Assembly: GCA_027451165.1 (NCBI GenBank) | Contig: DAIDJX010000225.1 | Span: forward strand, 1 to 5,569 | DNA from: Prolixibacteraceae bacterium | GTDB lineage: Bacteria; Bacteroidota; Bacteroidia; Bacteroidales; Prolixibacteraceae | Direction of reading: 5' to 3' | Length of the DNA: 5,569 nt | In this document: positions 1 through 5,569 of the stretch, one piece after another | Numbering within the stretch: the stretch's first letter is position 1 | Layout of the letters: each line of letters starts with the position of its first letter | Notes under the pieces: generated by a model | The model's database searches: none | Seen by the model: only the letters and a program-made list of their open reading frames with translations | What the model was told of the DNA's origin: nothing | Made by a program: the position numbers and the translations under genes

Positions 1-28
1 TAAAATTAGTGGGAGTGTGCGAAAGGGA

Positions 29-65
29 TTTCCAAAATCAGATATACATTTTCCAATTTCAGATA
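29..65. promoter_or_regulatory. Direct repeat of 16 bases at 21-base period, possible AraC-type operator
   Basis: TTTCCAAAATCAGATA (29-44) and TTTCCAATTTCAGATA (50-65) match at 14 of 16 positions, with the two copies exactly 21 bases apart. Two ~17-base direct half-sites about two helical turns apart is the classical layout for AraC-family regulators, such as araI1/araI2. The neighbouring HTCS ends in an AraC domain. Any controlled gene would have to lie beyond the left edge, most likely transcribed leftward, and no clear TAnnTTTG element was found beside the repeat. It may instead be a chance or decayed duplication. Confidence 0.35.
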
Positions 66-68
66 AAT

Positions 69-87
69 GTGAGGTATTGTACCTCAC
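69..87. repeat. 8-bp inverted repeat with 3-base loop, sharing the repeat-unit head
   Basis: GTGAGGTA (69-76), TTG, TACCTCAC (80-87) form a perfect stem. The right arm equals the first eight bases of repeat unit A (126-133), and the similarity continues weakly to about base 98 (TCCCCGGCACC against CCCCTGCCCCT). It looks like a degraded or partial third copy of the unit without its own hairpin. Confidence 0.5.
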
Positions 88-139
88 TCCCCGGCACCTG
101 GAAAGAAAATATTTGTCGCTTTTTATACCTCACCCCCTG

Positions 140-162
140 CCCCTCTCCAAACTGGAGAGGGG
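140..162 (+). terminator. Hairpin facing the opposite way, possible terminator (hairpin 1)
   Basis: CCCCTCTCCA (140-149) and TGGAGAGGGG (153-162) form a perfect 10-bp stem with loop AAC, followed on the plus strand by AGTTTATTCTT. It could stop plus-strand transcription entering from the left, for example from a convergent gene outside the window. No such gene is visible here, so this role is speculative. Confidence 0.3.
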
Positions 163-211
163 AGTTTATTCTTGATCAACAACAAAATACGCTTTGAAAA
201 ACTAAACCTCT

Positions 212-236
212 CCCCCTCTCCATTCTGGAGAGGGGG
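212..236 (-). terminator. Hairpin just after the HTCS stop, possible terminator (hairpin 2)
   Basis: CCCCCTCTCCA (212-222) and TGGAGAGGGGG (226-236) form a perfect 11-bp GC-rich stem with a 3-base loop. On the minus strand it begins 15 bases past the HTCS stop and is followed by AGAGGTTTAGTTTTTC. The T run starts a few bases after the stem rather than directly, so it is a plausible but not ideal intrinsic terminator. It is also part of the mobile-looking repeat at 126-250, so termination may be incidental. Confidence 0.45.
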
Positions 237-251
237 CCGGGGGGTGTGGTA

Positions 252-3200
252 TTAACCAATAATTTCTGAAGGGGATTGCCCGAACTGCTTTCTGAAAACA
301 GTGCTGAAATAGCCCACACGTGAAAAACCACACTTCTCGCTTACTTCAGTGATGGAATACTGCCGGCTTTGCAACAAATCCCTGGCATGGTCGAGCCGGA
401 TTGTTCTGATGAAATCGGTGGGAGACTGACCGGTCAGTGATTTGATTTTTTTATACAACAGGGAGGGACTCACGTTGACCGCAGAAGCAAAATCATCCTT
501 GTCAAAATCAGCATTTGACATATTTTTCCGGACTGCTTCCACGATACTTTTTACAAATTTATCGTTCAGTTTGTTTTCCAGGAGGGGTTCTGAAGATTCG
601 GATCTGATCAGTTTCAGAGCCTTACCCCTGACCAGTGCTCGGTTCCTGATAACAGATTTGATACGGAGTTCCAGTAAACCAATATCGAATGGTTTGGTCA
701 GGTAATCATCCGCTCCGAGGCCCAGACCATGCAGTTGTTCTGTCCGCTCGGAAAGTGCAGTCAGCAGGATGACCGGGATATGGGAAGTCTCCCAGGTGGA
801 TTTGACCAGACGGCACAATTCAAAACCGTCCATCTTTGGCATCATCACATCGGAAATAACCAGGTCAGGCAAATGCTTTACAATATAATCCCAGGCGATT
901 TCCCCGTTTGCAGCGGTGTTTACGTAAAATTCCCGTCCCAGGGTATTTTGCATGAAAAGAAGCAAATCGTCATTGTCTTCGACAATCAGCAACTTCATGT
1001 CAGATGTGGAGTGGTGGTGAGGTTCAGCCAGGATTTTGCCGTTATCCGTATGAAAGGACCAGGGGATTATCTGCGTTGAGGAAGGTGAAGCCTGTTTTTG
1101 CTGAAGGGTGGATATTTCCCTGAAAGGCAGGACAATCTGAAAAGTGGATCCTGCATCTTCCTGGCTGACGCAACTGATTGTTCCACCATGCATTTTTACA
1201 TAGCTTTTTACCAGCAACAATCCGATTCCTGACCCGATAACCTTGCTGTTTACGGCATTTTCTCCGCGGTAAAACTCTTTAAAAAGACGGCGTTGCGCTT
1301 TTTTCGGGATTCCAATTCCCTGGTCTTTTACCTGTAAAATCCATCTTTTCGTTTCACATTTCAAATCCACCATTACACGGCTTTCCGGAGGAGAATATTT
1401 GATTGCGTTGGAGATCAGGTTGTCAATCACCTTTTCCATCTTCAGTTCATCTACAGCAGTAACAAAAGCCGGACGGTCTGAATTAAATTCGATTTTTATA
1501 TTCCGGCTCCCTGCAAGCGATTCAAACATGGAACAGCGGCCGGAGATCAGGTGCACAATATCAACCATAGAAAGGGAAAGTCGCTCTTTTCCCACATCCA
1601 GTTTCTGAAAATCCATCAGTTGTGTCACCACCATGGCAAGTTTCCGGGCCTGGTCAATCGCAAGTTTTAAAAAATACCTCCCGGAAACCGACAAATCTGT
1701 TTCCCGGTCCAGTTCCTCCACCGGACCCTTAATCAAGGTAAGCGAAGTCCGGATCTCATGGGCAGTATTGGTGAAAAATCGCACCTTTTCTTCCGTGTGC
1801 TTCTGCTTCAGTTTATTGATGTAGTAGAAAAGTAACAGAAGCATGATACCGGAAAAAGCAAAAATCATCATCAGAATGAACCAACTCCTTTTCCAGAAAG
1901 GAGGAACCACCTGAATGGCCAATGACCGCTCCGTAATCAGTTGATTCAGGGAGCCATCCACCAGTTTGATTTTTAAAAGAAATTTTCCACTGGGTAGATT
2001 GGTATAGGATACAAAACGGTTTCCGGAAGGGGCATTCCATTCATCGTCAAATCCTTCGAGTTTCCAGGAGAATTTGGAAGCTGGTGAAATGCCCAACGGC
2101 AGCAGCTCCAGACTGATGGTATTCTGTGTGTAATTCAGCCTGATCCCATCCAGACTGTCAACAGGGACTTTCAGATTGAAGTCGGGAATATCCCTGACCG
2201 AGCGCCCTGAAATCATCAGATCCTGAAAAAAAATCCTGCCACCGGATGGCATTTCCCTGATCAGTTCAGGGGTAAAGATCAAAGCGCCATCATTGGTTCC
2301 CCAGGCAAGTTGTCCGTTTCTTAACCGGCAATGTGTTCCCCCGTTAAAGGATAATCTGGATAAAGACAAGTCGGACGAAAAGGTATGCACGGTTTTATTT
2401 TCCGGATGGAACCGGAACAGGCCGTTCTCGGTTCCTAACCACAACAAACTGTCGGCATATTGGATATTGTTGATAAAATCAGAAGGCATTCCCGATTCTG
2501 TACCAAACTTCTCCAGAATCTGCCCCTGGAAATCACAGCGCAACAACCCTTCACCACCCGTACACACCCACAATTCCCCGTTCAGTTTCAAAATATCCGT
2601 AACAACATATCCCACAAGTATCTTCCGGAGTTCCCCCGATTCCTTATCCAGAAGGTTCAAACCATAGCTGCACCCCAGAATGATTTTCCCTGGGGAAATT
2701 TCAGTAAAAACACTGATGGGTTCCTTCGGATAAATCCTGAATTGTTCATTTTCAGGAGAATAACAGACAAAGTCTCCATTAACACCACCCATCCAGAGAT
2801 CACCCTGACCGTCCTTGAAAATATTGAAAATAAAATTGCTGAAAACCGGTGAGCCCTTTTCTCCCTGAGCATAATGAGCAATTTCTTTCCCGGTCCTTGC
2901 ATCAAGTACATAGACTCCTGAGGAGTAGCTACCGCACCAGATCCTTCCCTGATCATCTTCGCAAAGGGTTAGAAAAACCTGCGCCTGCTCCAGTTTGTTG
3001 TTATAGAAGTGCTTCCAGGACCCGGATGGAACATTCCAGCAACTGATCCCGTTGTTCGTGGCAAACCACAATTTACCCCATCTGTCCTCGATCACGCAGT
3101 TCACTTCATTGTTCACCAGCGAGTTCTGATTGTTGGTAAGATGGACAATTTGCCTGACCAGCGGCACCGACTGATCAAAAAAAGTGACGCCGGCGCTGAT

Positions 3201-4148
3201 TGTACATACCCATACCCGATGATCGTCGTCACAGAAAACATCATATACCCCATTACCGGGAAGGGAAAATGGATCATCGGCATTCTCCTTGTACACATCC
3301 AGAATGCGGTTTCCCGTTTTATCCAGTTTCCAGATACCCTGACCATCCACCCCGATCATCAACGATGCATCGGCATCCTCTTCAATGTCCAGGATGGGCT
3401 GTCTGGGAAAACTGGCAGGGAGGATCCGGGACATGTTCCTGGTTTGAAAATCAAAAAGAAACAATCCGTCTGACATGGTTCCCAACCACAGCCTGGACTT
3501 GTCCCTGGTAAGGAGTATGGAAGCCACCTGAAAAGGAGCCAGGGTGTTGTCCTGGTAAAGTTGATCAAGTTTCAATGAATGCGTATTGAACAGGCATATT
3601 CCGTTTGACATGGTGATGATCAGCTCTTCTTTATCCATCCAGGCCATCGAATACCTTTCTGACCCCATTTCCATGACCTGAGTCAGTTCACCTGACCGGT
3701 AGCTGTAAATGCCGGTGGATAAGGCAATCCAAAACACTCCGGAAGGGTCAACCAATAGTTTGTTTAGACTTAACAACTTGATATTTAATATTTTGCTAAG
3801 GTTTACCCTCAAATCAAAACGATCTTTAATGCGGTTGTAGATGAATATCTGGCCATTATTGGTATAGGCTATCAGCTGCCCGTTTCCAACCATCATTTTT
3901 ACAGTGATGTTGTCGACCGATTCGTAGGGGAGCTGATAAAGATGATAATCGTATTTTGTTAACCGTATAATCCCGGTTCTGGAGGAAGCCCAGATGAAAC
4001 CATTGCTGTCTTTACAAATTGAATAAGTGACCCGTTGAGAAATTCCGTAGAGTGCATTCACGCTGAAAAACTTCACCGGAGCGCCGTAAAGAGTATTTAT
4101 GGTGCAGATCCATAAAAATATCATGAACCATCTTACCCTGTAACTCAT
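252..4148 (-). CDS. Hybrid two-component system (HTCS) sensor/regulator: double propeller, histidine kinase, receiver, AraC domain
   Basis: This single-protein two-component system of 1298 aa, typical of Bacteroidota, senses a periplasmic ligand (usually a glycan fragment) and regulates transcription. Residues 1-22 look like a signal peptide (basic MSYRVR, hydrophobic core, likely cut near YG/A). I count 14 propeller blades of the form (L/I)WxGTxxG, with first strands near residues 52, 92, 139, 176, 220, 263, 312, 360, 403, 451, 489, 526, 569 and 614: two seven-bladed propellers. A Y_Y_Y domain follows (about 671-746; KLEGFDDEW, SYTNLPSGK), then one transmembrane helix (756-780). The kinase has phosphoacceptor His797 (HEIRTSLTLIKGP), N box DNLISNAIKYS (909-919), G1 DQGIGIP (942-948) and G2 GSGIGLLLVK (972-981). 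The receiver (1051-1170) keeps E1057/D1058, phosphoacceptor D1100, T1130 and K1152. The AraC domain (about 1205-1298) has both helix-turn-helices, ending in FGQSPSE. No domain is missing or broken. The ATG at 4146-4148 gives the proper signal peptide; no Shine-Dalgarno is visible, as is common in this phylum. The ligand and target genes are unknown. Confidence 0.96.
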   Translation of the reverse strand: MSYRVRWFMIFLWICTINTLYGAPVKFFSVNALYGISQRVTYSICKDSNGFIWASSRTGIIRLTKYDYHLYQLPYESVDNITVKMMVGNGQLIAYTNNGQIFIYNRIKDRFDLRVNLSKILNIKLLSLNKLLVDPSGVFWIALSTGIYSYRSGELTQVMEMGSERYSMAWMDKEELIITMSNGICLFNTHSLKLDQLYQDNTLAPFQVASILLTRDKSRLWLGTMSDGLFLFDFQTRNMSRILPASFPRQPILDIEEDADASLMIGVDGQGIWKLDKTGNRILDVYKENADDPFSLPGNGVYDVFCDDDHRVWVCTISAGVTFFDQSVPLVRQIVHLTNNQNSLVNNEVNCVIEDRWGKLWFATNNGISCWNVPSGSWKHFYNNKLEQAQVFLTLCEDDQGRIWCGSYSSGVYVLDARTGKEIAHYAQGEKGSPVFSNFIFNIFKDGQGDLWMGGVNGDFVCYSPENEQFRIYPKEPISVFTEISPGKIILGCSYGLNLLDKESGELRKILVGYVVTDILKLNGELWVCTGGEGLLRCDFQGQILEKFGTESGMPSDFINNIQYADSLLWLGTENGLFRFHPENKTVHTFSSDLSLSRLSFNGGTHCRLRNGQLAWGTNDGALIFTPELIREMPSGGRIFFQDLMISGRSVRDIPDFNLKVPVDSLDGIRLNYTQNTISLELLPLGISPASKFSWKLEGFDDEWNAPSGNRFVSYTNLPSGKFLLKIKLVDGSLNQLITERSLAIQVVPPFWKRSWFILMMIFAFSGIMLLLLFYYINKLKQKHTEEKVRFFTNTAHEIRTSLTLIKGPVEELDRETDLSVSGRYFLKLAIDQARKLAMVVTQLMDFQKLDVGKERLSLSMVDIVHLISGRCSMFESLAGSRNIKIEFNSDRPAFVTAVDELKMEKVIDNLISNAIKYSPPESRVMVDLKCETKRWILQVKDQGIGIPKKAQRRLFKEFYRGENAVNSKVIGSGIGLLLVKSYVKMHGGTISCVSQEDAGSTFQIVLPFREISTLQQKQASPSSTQIIPWSFHTDNGKILAEPHHHSTSDMKLLIVEDNDDLLLFMQNTLGREFYVNTAANGEIAWDYIVKHLPDLVISDVMMPKMDGFELCRLVKSTWETSHIPVILLTALSERTEQLHGLGLGADDYLTKPFDIGLLELRIKSVIRNRALVRGKALKLIRSESSEPLLENKLNDKFVKSIVEAVRKNMSNADFDKDDFASAVNVSPSLLYKKIKSLTGQSPTDFIRTIRLDHARDLLQSRQYSITEVSEKCGFSRVGYFSTVFRKQFGQSPSEIIG

Positions 4149-4179
4149 GGCAAAAATCTGATCTGTTTCACGCTTTCTC

Positions 4180-4189
4180 GTAATATTAC
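4180..4189. promoter_or_regulatory. Perfect 10-bp palindrome in the HTCS leader
   Basis: GTAATATTAC is its own reverse complement and lies 31 bases before the HTCS start codon, downstream of the proposed -7 element, where a bound dimeric regulator could block transcription. A second small inverted repeat, CGATT-AA-AATCG, lies at 4200-4211. Perfect AT-rich palindromes of this size also arise by chance, and AraC domains usually prefer direct repeats, so the functional claim is weak. Confidence 0.25.
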
Positions 4190-4217
4190 CCTTATTGGTC
4201 GATTAAAATCGGGAATG

Positions 4218-4225
4218 CAAAGTTA
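4218..4225 (-). promoter_or_regulatory. Putative Bacteroidota -7 promoter element (TAACTTTG) for the HTCS gene
   Basis: Read on the minus strand, this is TAACTTTG, a full match to the TAnnTTTG -7 consensus used by the Bacteroidota primary sigma factor. It starts 2 bases after the TAG stop of the NDH-2 gene and would place a transcript start about 60-65 bases before the HTCS ATG. No convincing TTG -33 element is found at the usual spacing, which would fall inside the end of the NDH-2 coding region, so the promoter may be weak or activator-dependent. Sequence match only. Confidence 0.45.
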
Positions 4226-4227
4226 AT

Positions 4228-5520
4228 CTATTTCTCCGAATGATGGGCGACTGATCTTTCCTCCCCCTTTAAAATCAGGCGGAGGGAACTGTTTTTTGAG
4301 AGGTAATTCCATGCCCAGTTGATGAAAATAATCAGTTTATTGCGGACACTCAGAATGAGCATCAGGTGAAGGAACATCCAGATGTACCAGGCAAAATAGC
4401 CTTTGAAACGCATAAACGGCAAGTCAACAACGGCCTTGTTCCGGCCAATGGTGGCCATAGAACCCAGGTCGCGGTATTCATAGTCAGTGGTGGATTTTCC
4501 GCTGCTGATGGCCTTTAGGTTCCGGGCAAGATTTTTCCCCTGGTTGATGGCCACATTGGCCACCTGGGGATGCCCTTTGGGATACAGCGGGGTTTCCATA
4601 TAGGCCAGATCGCCGATCACGAAAATGTTCTCCTGTCCGGTGACTTTATTGATCCTGTCTACCCGGATCCTGCCGCCGGGGGCACATGCATCCTCCGGAA
4701 GACCGGGGATGCGATTCCCGGTAACTCCGGCTGCCCAGATGACATTCCTGCTCCGGATGACCTGCCCGGAGGTAAGCACTACCTGATCGCCGTCGTAGTT
4801 CTTCACGTAAGTGTTCTTGATTACCGTTACGCCCATTTTTAACAGGTACGCTTCTGAAGCCTCCTTTGCCAGGTCGCTCATATTGTTCAGCGTATGTCCA
4901 CTCCCTTCTACCAGAAAAATCTTCAGGTTGGAAAAATCAATCCTTGGATAATCTTTGGGCAGGATATCCCGCTTAATTTCAGCAAATGCCCCGCTCAATT
5001 CCACCCCGGTAGGCCCCCCCCCGACGATCACTATGTTAAAAAGCGCTTCCTTTTCTTCTTCTTTGGAATAGAGTATTTTTTCAAAGGTCTCCAGAATCTC
5101 ATTGCGGATGGTGATGGCCTGGTGGGTGGTTTTCAGGGTGAAAGCATGCTTCATGATTTCCTGGTTGCCAAAGAAATTGGTTGTACATCCCATGGCCAGT
5201 ACCAGGAAATCGTACTGAAATTCGCCGATACTGGTCAAAATGGTTTGGGAAGCCGGTCTGACTTCCAACACTTCACCCATCCTGATCCGGACATCCTTTC
5301 TTTTCTGAAAAATCTTCCGCAGGGGAAAGGAGATGCTGGAGGGTTCAATCTGTGAAGTGGCCACCTGGTAAAACAGGGGTTGAAACTGGTGATAATTGTT
5401 CTTGTCGATCATCACCACCTGATAATTGCTGTGGGCCAAACTCTTGGCCAGGCTGATGCCCGCAAAGCCCCCGCCCACAATGACGATGCGCTTTTGGTTG
5501 GTTTCCGGTATTTGTAGCAT
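4228..5520 (-). CDS. ndh: Type II NADH:quinone oxidoreductase (NDH-2)
   Basis: This is a single-subunit, non-proton-pumping NADH dehydrogenase that passes electrons from NADH via FAD to membrane quinone, on the cytoplasmic face of the inner membrane. At 430 aa it is full family length. The FAD-binding Rossmann motif VGGGFAG is at 15-21, with acidic D39 ending its second strand. The family motif YHQFQPLFYQVAT (43-55) follows. The NADH-binding Rossmann motif VGGGPTGVE is at 166-174, containing the conserved Glu174; E205 at the end of the matching second strand fits NADH rather than NADPH. IGDLA (302-306) is the second FAD contact. QVANVAINQG (319-328) is the quinone-site motif. A hydrophobic/amphipathic tail (about 374-417, rich in Trp and Phe) anchors the protein to the membrane. 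The ATG at 5518-5520 places the first glycine motif 15 residues in, as expected; no Shine-Dalgarno is seen. The gene lies 79 bases upstream of the HTCS on the same strand. Nine consecutive G encode G167-G169. Related sulfide:quinone reductases are unlikely because the NDH-2 C-terminal anchor and quinone motif are present. Confidence 0.95.
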   Translation of the reverse strand: MLQIPETNQKRIVIVGGGFAGISLAKSLAHSNYQVVMIDKNNYHQFQPLFYQVATSQIEPSSISFPLRKIFQKRKDVRIRMGEVLEVRPASQTILTSIGEFQYDFLVLAMGCTTNFFGNQEIMKHAFTLKTTHQAITIRNEILETFEKILYSKEEEKEALFNIVIVGGGPTGVELSGAFAEIKRDILPKDYPRIDFSNLKIFLVEGSGHTLNNMSDLAKEASEAYLLKMGVTVIKNTYVKNYDGDQVVLTSGQVIRSRNVIWAAGVTGNRIPGLPEDACAPGGRIRVDRINKVTGQENIFVIGDLAYMETPLYPKGHPQVANVAINQGKNLARNLKAISSGKSTTDYEYRDLGSMATIGRNKAVVDLPFMRFKGYFAWYIWMFLHLMLILSVRNKLIIFINWAWNYLSKNSSLRLILKGEERSVAHHSEK

Positions 5521-5569
5521 GTATAAATGGTTGTGTGTTTGTGTTGCTTTTCAACCACAGGAGGGGGGC

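Larger units (their letters stand above)
126..250. repeat. REPIN-like pair of inverted C/G-rich repeat units
   Basis: Unit A (about 126-168, plus strand) begins TACCTCACCCCCTGCC, continues into hairpin 1, and ends AGTTTA. Unit B (about 204-250) is the same unit reversed: on the minus strand it begins ACCACACCCCCCGGCC, continues into hairpin 2, and ends GGTTTA. The units differ only by a few substitutions and short indels. About 35 bases of unique DNA (169-203) separate them. Two hairpin units in inverted orientation between genes is the layout of REP doublets (REPINs), and the whole stretch can also fold as one long hairpin. C-rich units of this type, giving spurious peptides like LTPCPSP, recur in many bacterial genomes by my recollection; copy number in this genome is unknown. 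No REP-associated transposase is present in the window. Confidence 0.7.
4149..4227. other. Spacer between the NDH-2 and HTCS genes
   Basis: This 79-base gap holds the -7-like element and two short inverted repeats. There is no strong GC-rich hairpin followed by T residues, so I see no terminator for the NDH-2 gene here. Readthrough into the HTCS, alongside an independent start, is therefore possible. Confidence 0.6.

Noticed and set aside
188..196. TACGCTTTG as a plus-strand -7 promoter element
   Set aside because: It has three bases rather than two between TA and TTTG, and the only thing downstream on that strand is antisense to the HTCS.
9..197. Open reading frame of 62 codons on the plus strand in the left intergenic region
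   Set aside because: It runs through the C-rich repeat, whose translation gives the familiar spurious LTPCPSP string, and the rest is low-information; no start context or recognisable domain.
69..250. CRISPR array
   Set aside because: The repeats are inverted, few, unequal and without regular spacers, and no cas gene is present.
729..1079. Plus-strand open frame of 116 codons, and similar frames at 442-705, 2293-2852 and 3009-3511
   Set aside because: They are antisense shadows of the well-supported HTCS coding region and show no family motifs.
4894..5355. Plus-strand open frame of 153 codons opposite the NDH-2 gene
   Set aside because: It is an antisense shadow of a gene with clear catalytic motifs; the peptide resembles nothing known to me.
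5345..5554. Minus-strand frame starting upstream of the NDH-2 ATG
   Set aside because: It is out of frame with NDH-2 and overlaps its conserved FAD motif; it ends shortly inside the gene and has no recognisable features.
5528..5557. Inverted repeat TGGTTG / CAACCA upstream of the NDH-2 gene
   Set aside because: A 6-bp stem with an 18-base loop in simple GT-rich DNA is easily due to chance.
5559..5569. G-rich right edge (AGGAGGGGGGC) as the start of another REPIN-like unit
   Set aside because: Only 11 bases are available and the match to the hairpin arm is imperfect.

Overview
The window looks like chromosomal DNA of a Bacteroidota bacterium of moderate GC. Three things support this. The large gene is a one-protein hybrid two-component system (HTCS), an architecture characteristic of this phylum. 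A TAnnTTTG-type -7 promoter element sits in front of it, and neither gene has a recognisable Shine-Dalgarno. The order or genus cannot be fixed from this sequence alone.

Layout: two complete genes lie on the minus strand and read right to left. At the right, 4228-5520 encodes a type II NADH:quinone oxidoreductase (NDH-2, 430 aa), whose start lies 49 bases inside the window edge. After a 79-base spacer, 252-4148 encodes the HTCS (1298 aa): signal peptide, 14-blade periplasmic double propeller, Y_Y_Y domain, one transmembrane helix, histidine kinase, receiver and AraC-type DNA-binding domain. The spacer holds a consensus-like -7 element and a perfect 10-bp palindrome, so the HTCS probably has its own promoter even if it also receives readthrough from the NDH-2 gene.

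The left 251 bases hold no credible gene but much structure. There is a 16-base direct repeat at a 21-base period (29-65), an 8-bp inverted repeat (69-87), and two C/G-rich hairpin units in opposite orientation (126-250) forming a REPIN-like composite. The hairpin nearest the HTCS begins 15 bases after its stop codon and could help terminate its transcript.

How the parts work together: NDH-2 feeds electrons from NADH into the quinone pool. The HTCS should sense a ligand, usually an oligosaccharide, in the periplasm and activate target promoters directly. No SusC/SusD, glycoside hydrolase or other polysaccharide-utilisation gene is visible, so the regulated locus, if adjacent, must lie beyond the window. 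The 21-base-period direct repeat at the left edge is the only candidate AraC-type operator seen. No wholly new biological system is apparent; the main items of interest are this repeat, the REPIN-like pair, a 9-base G tract in the NDH-2 gene and the many cysteines of the HTCS sensor.
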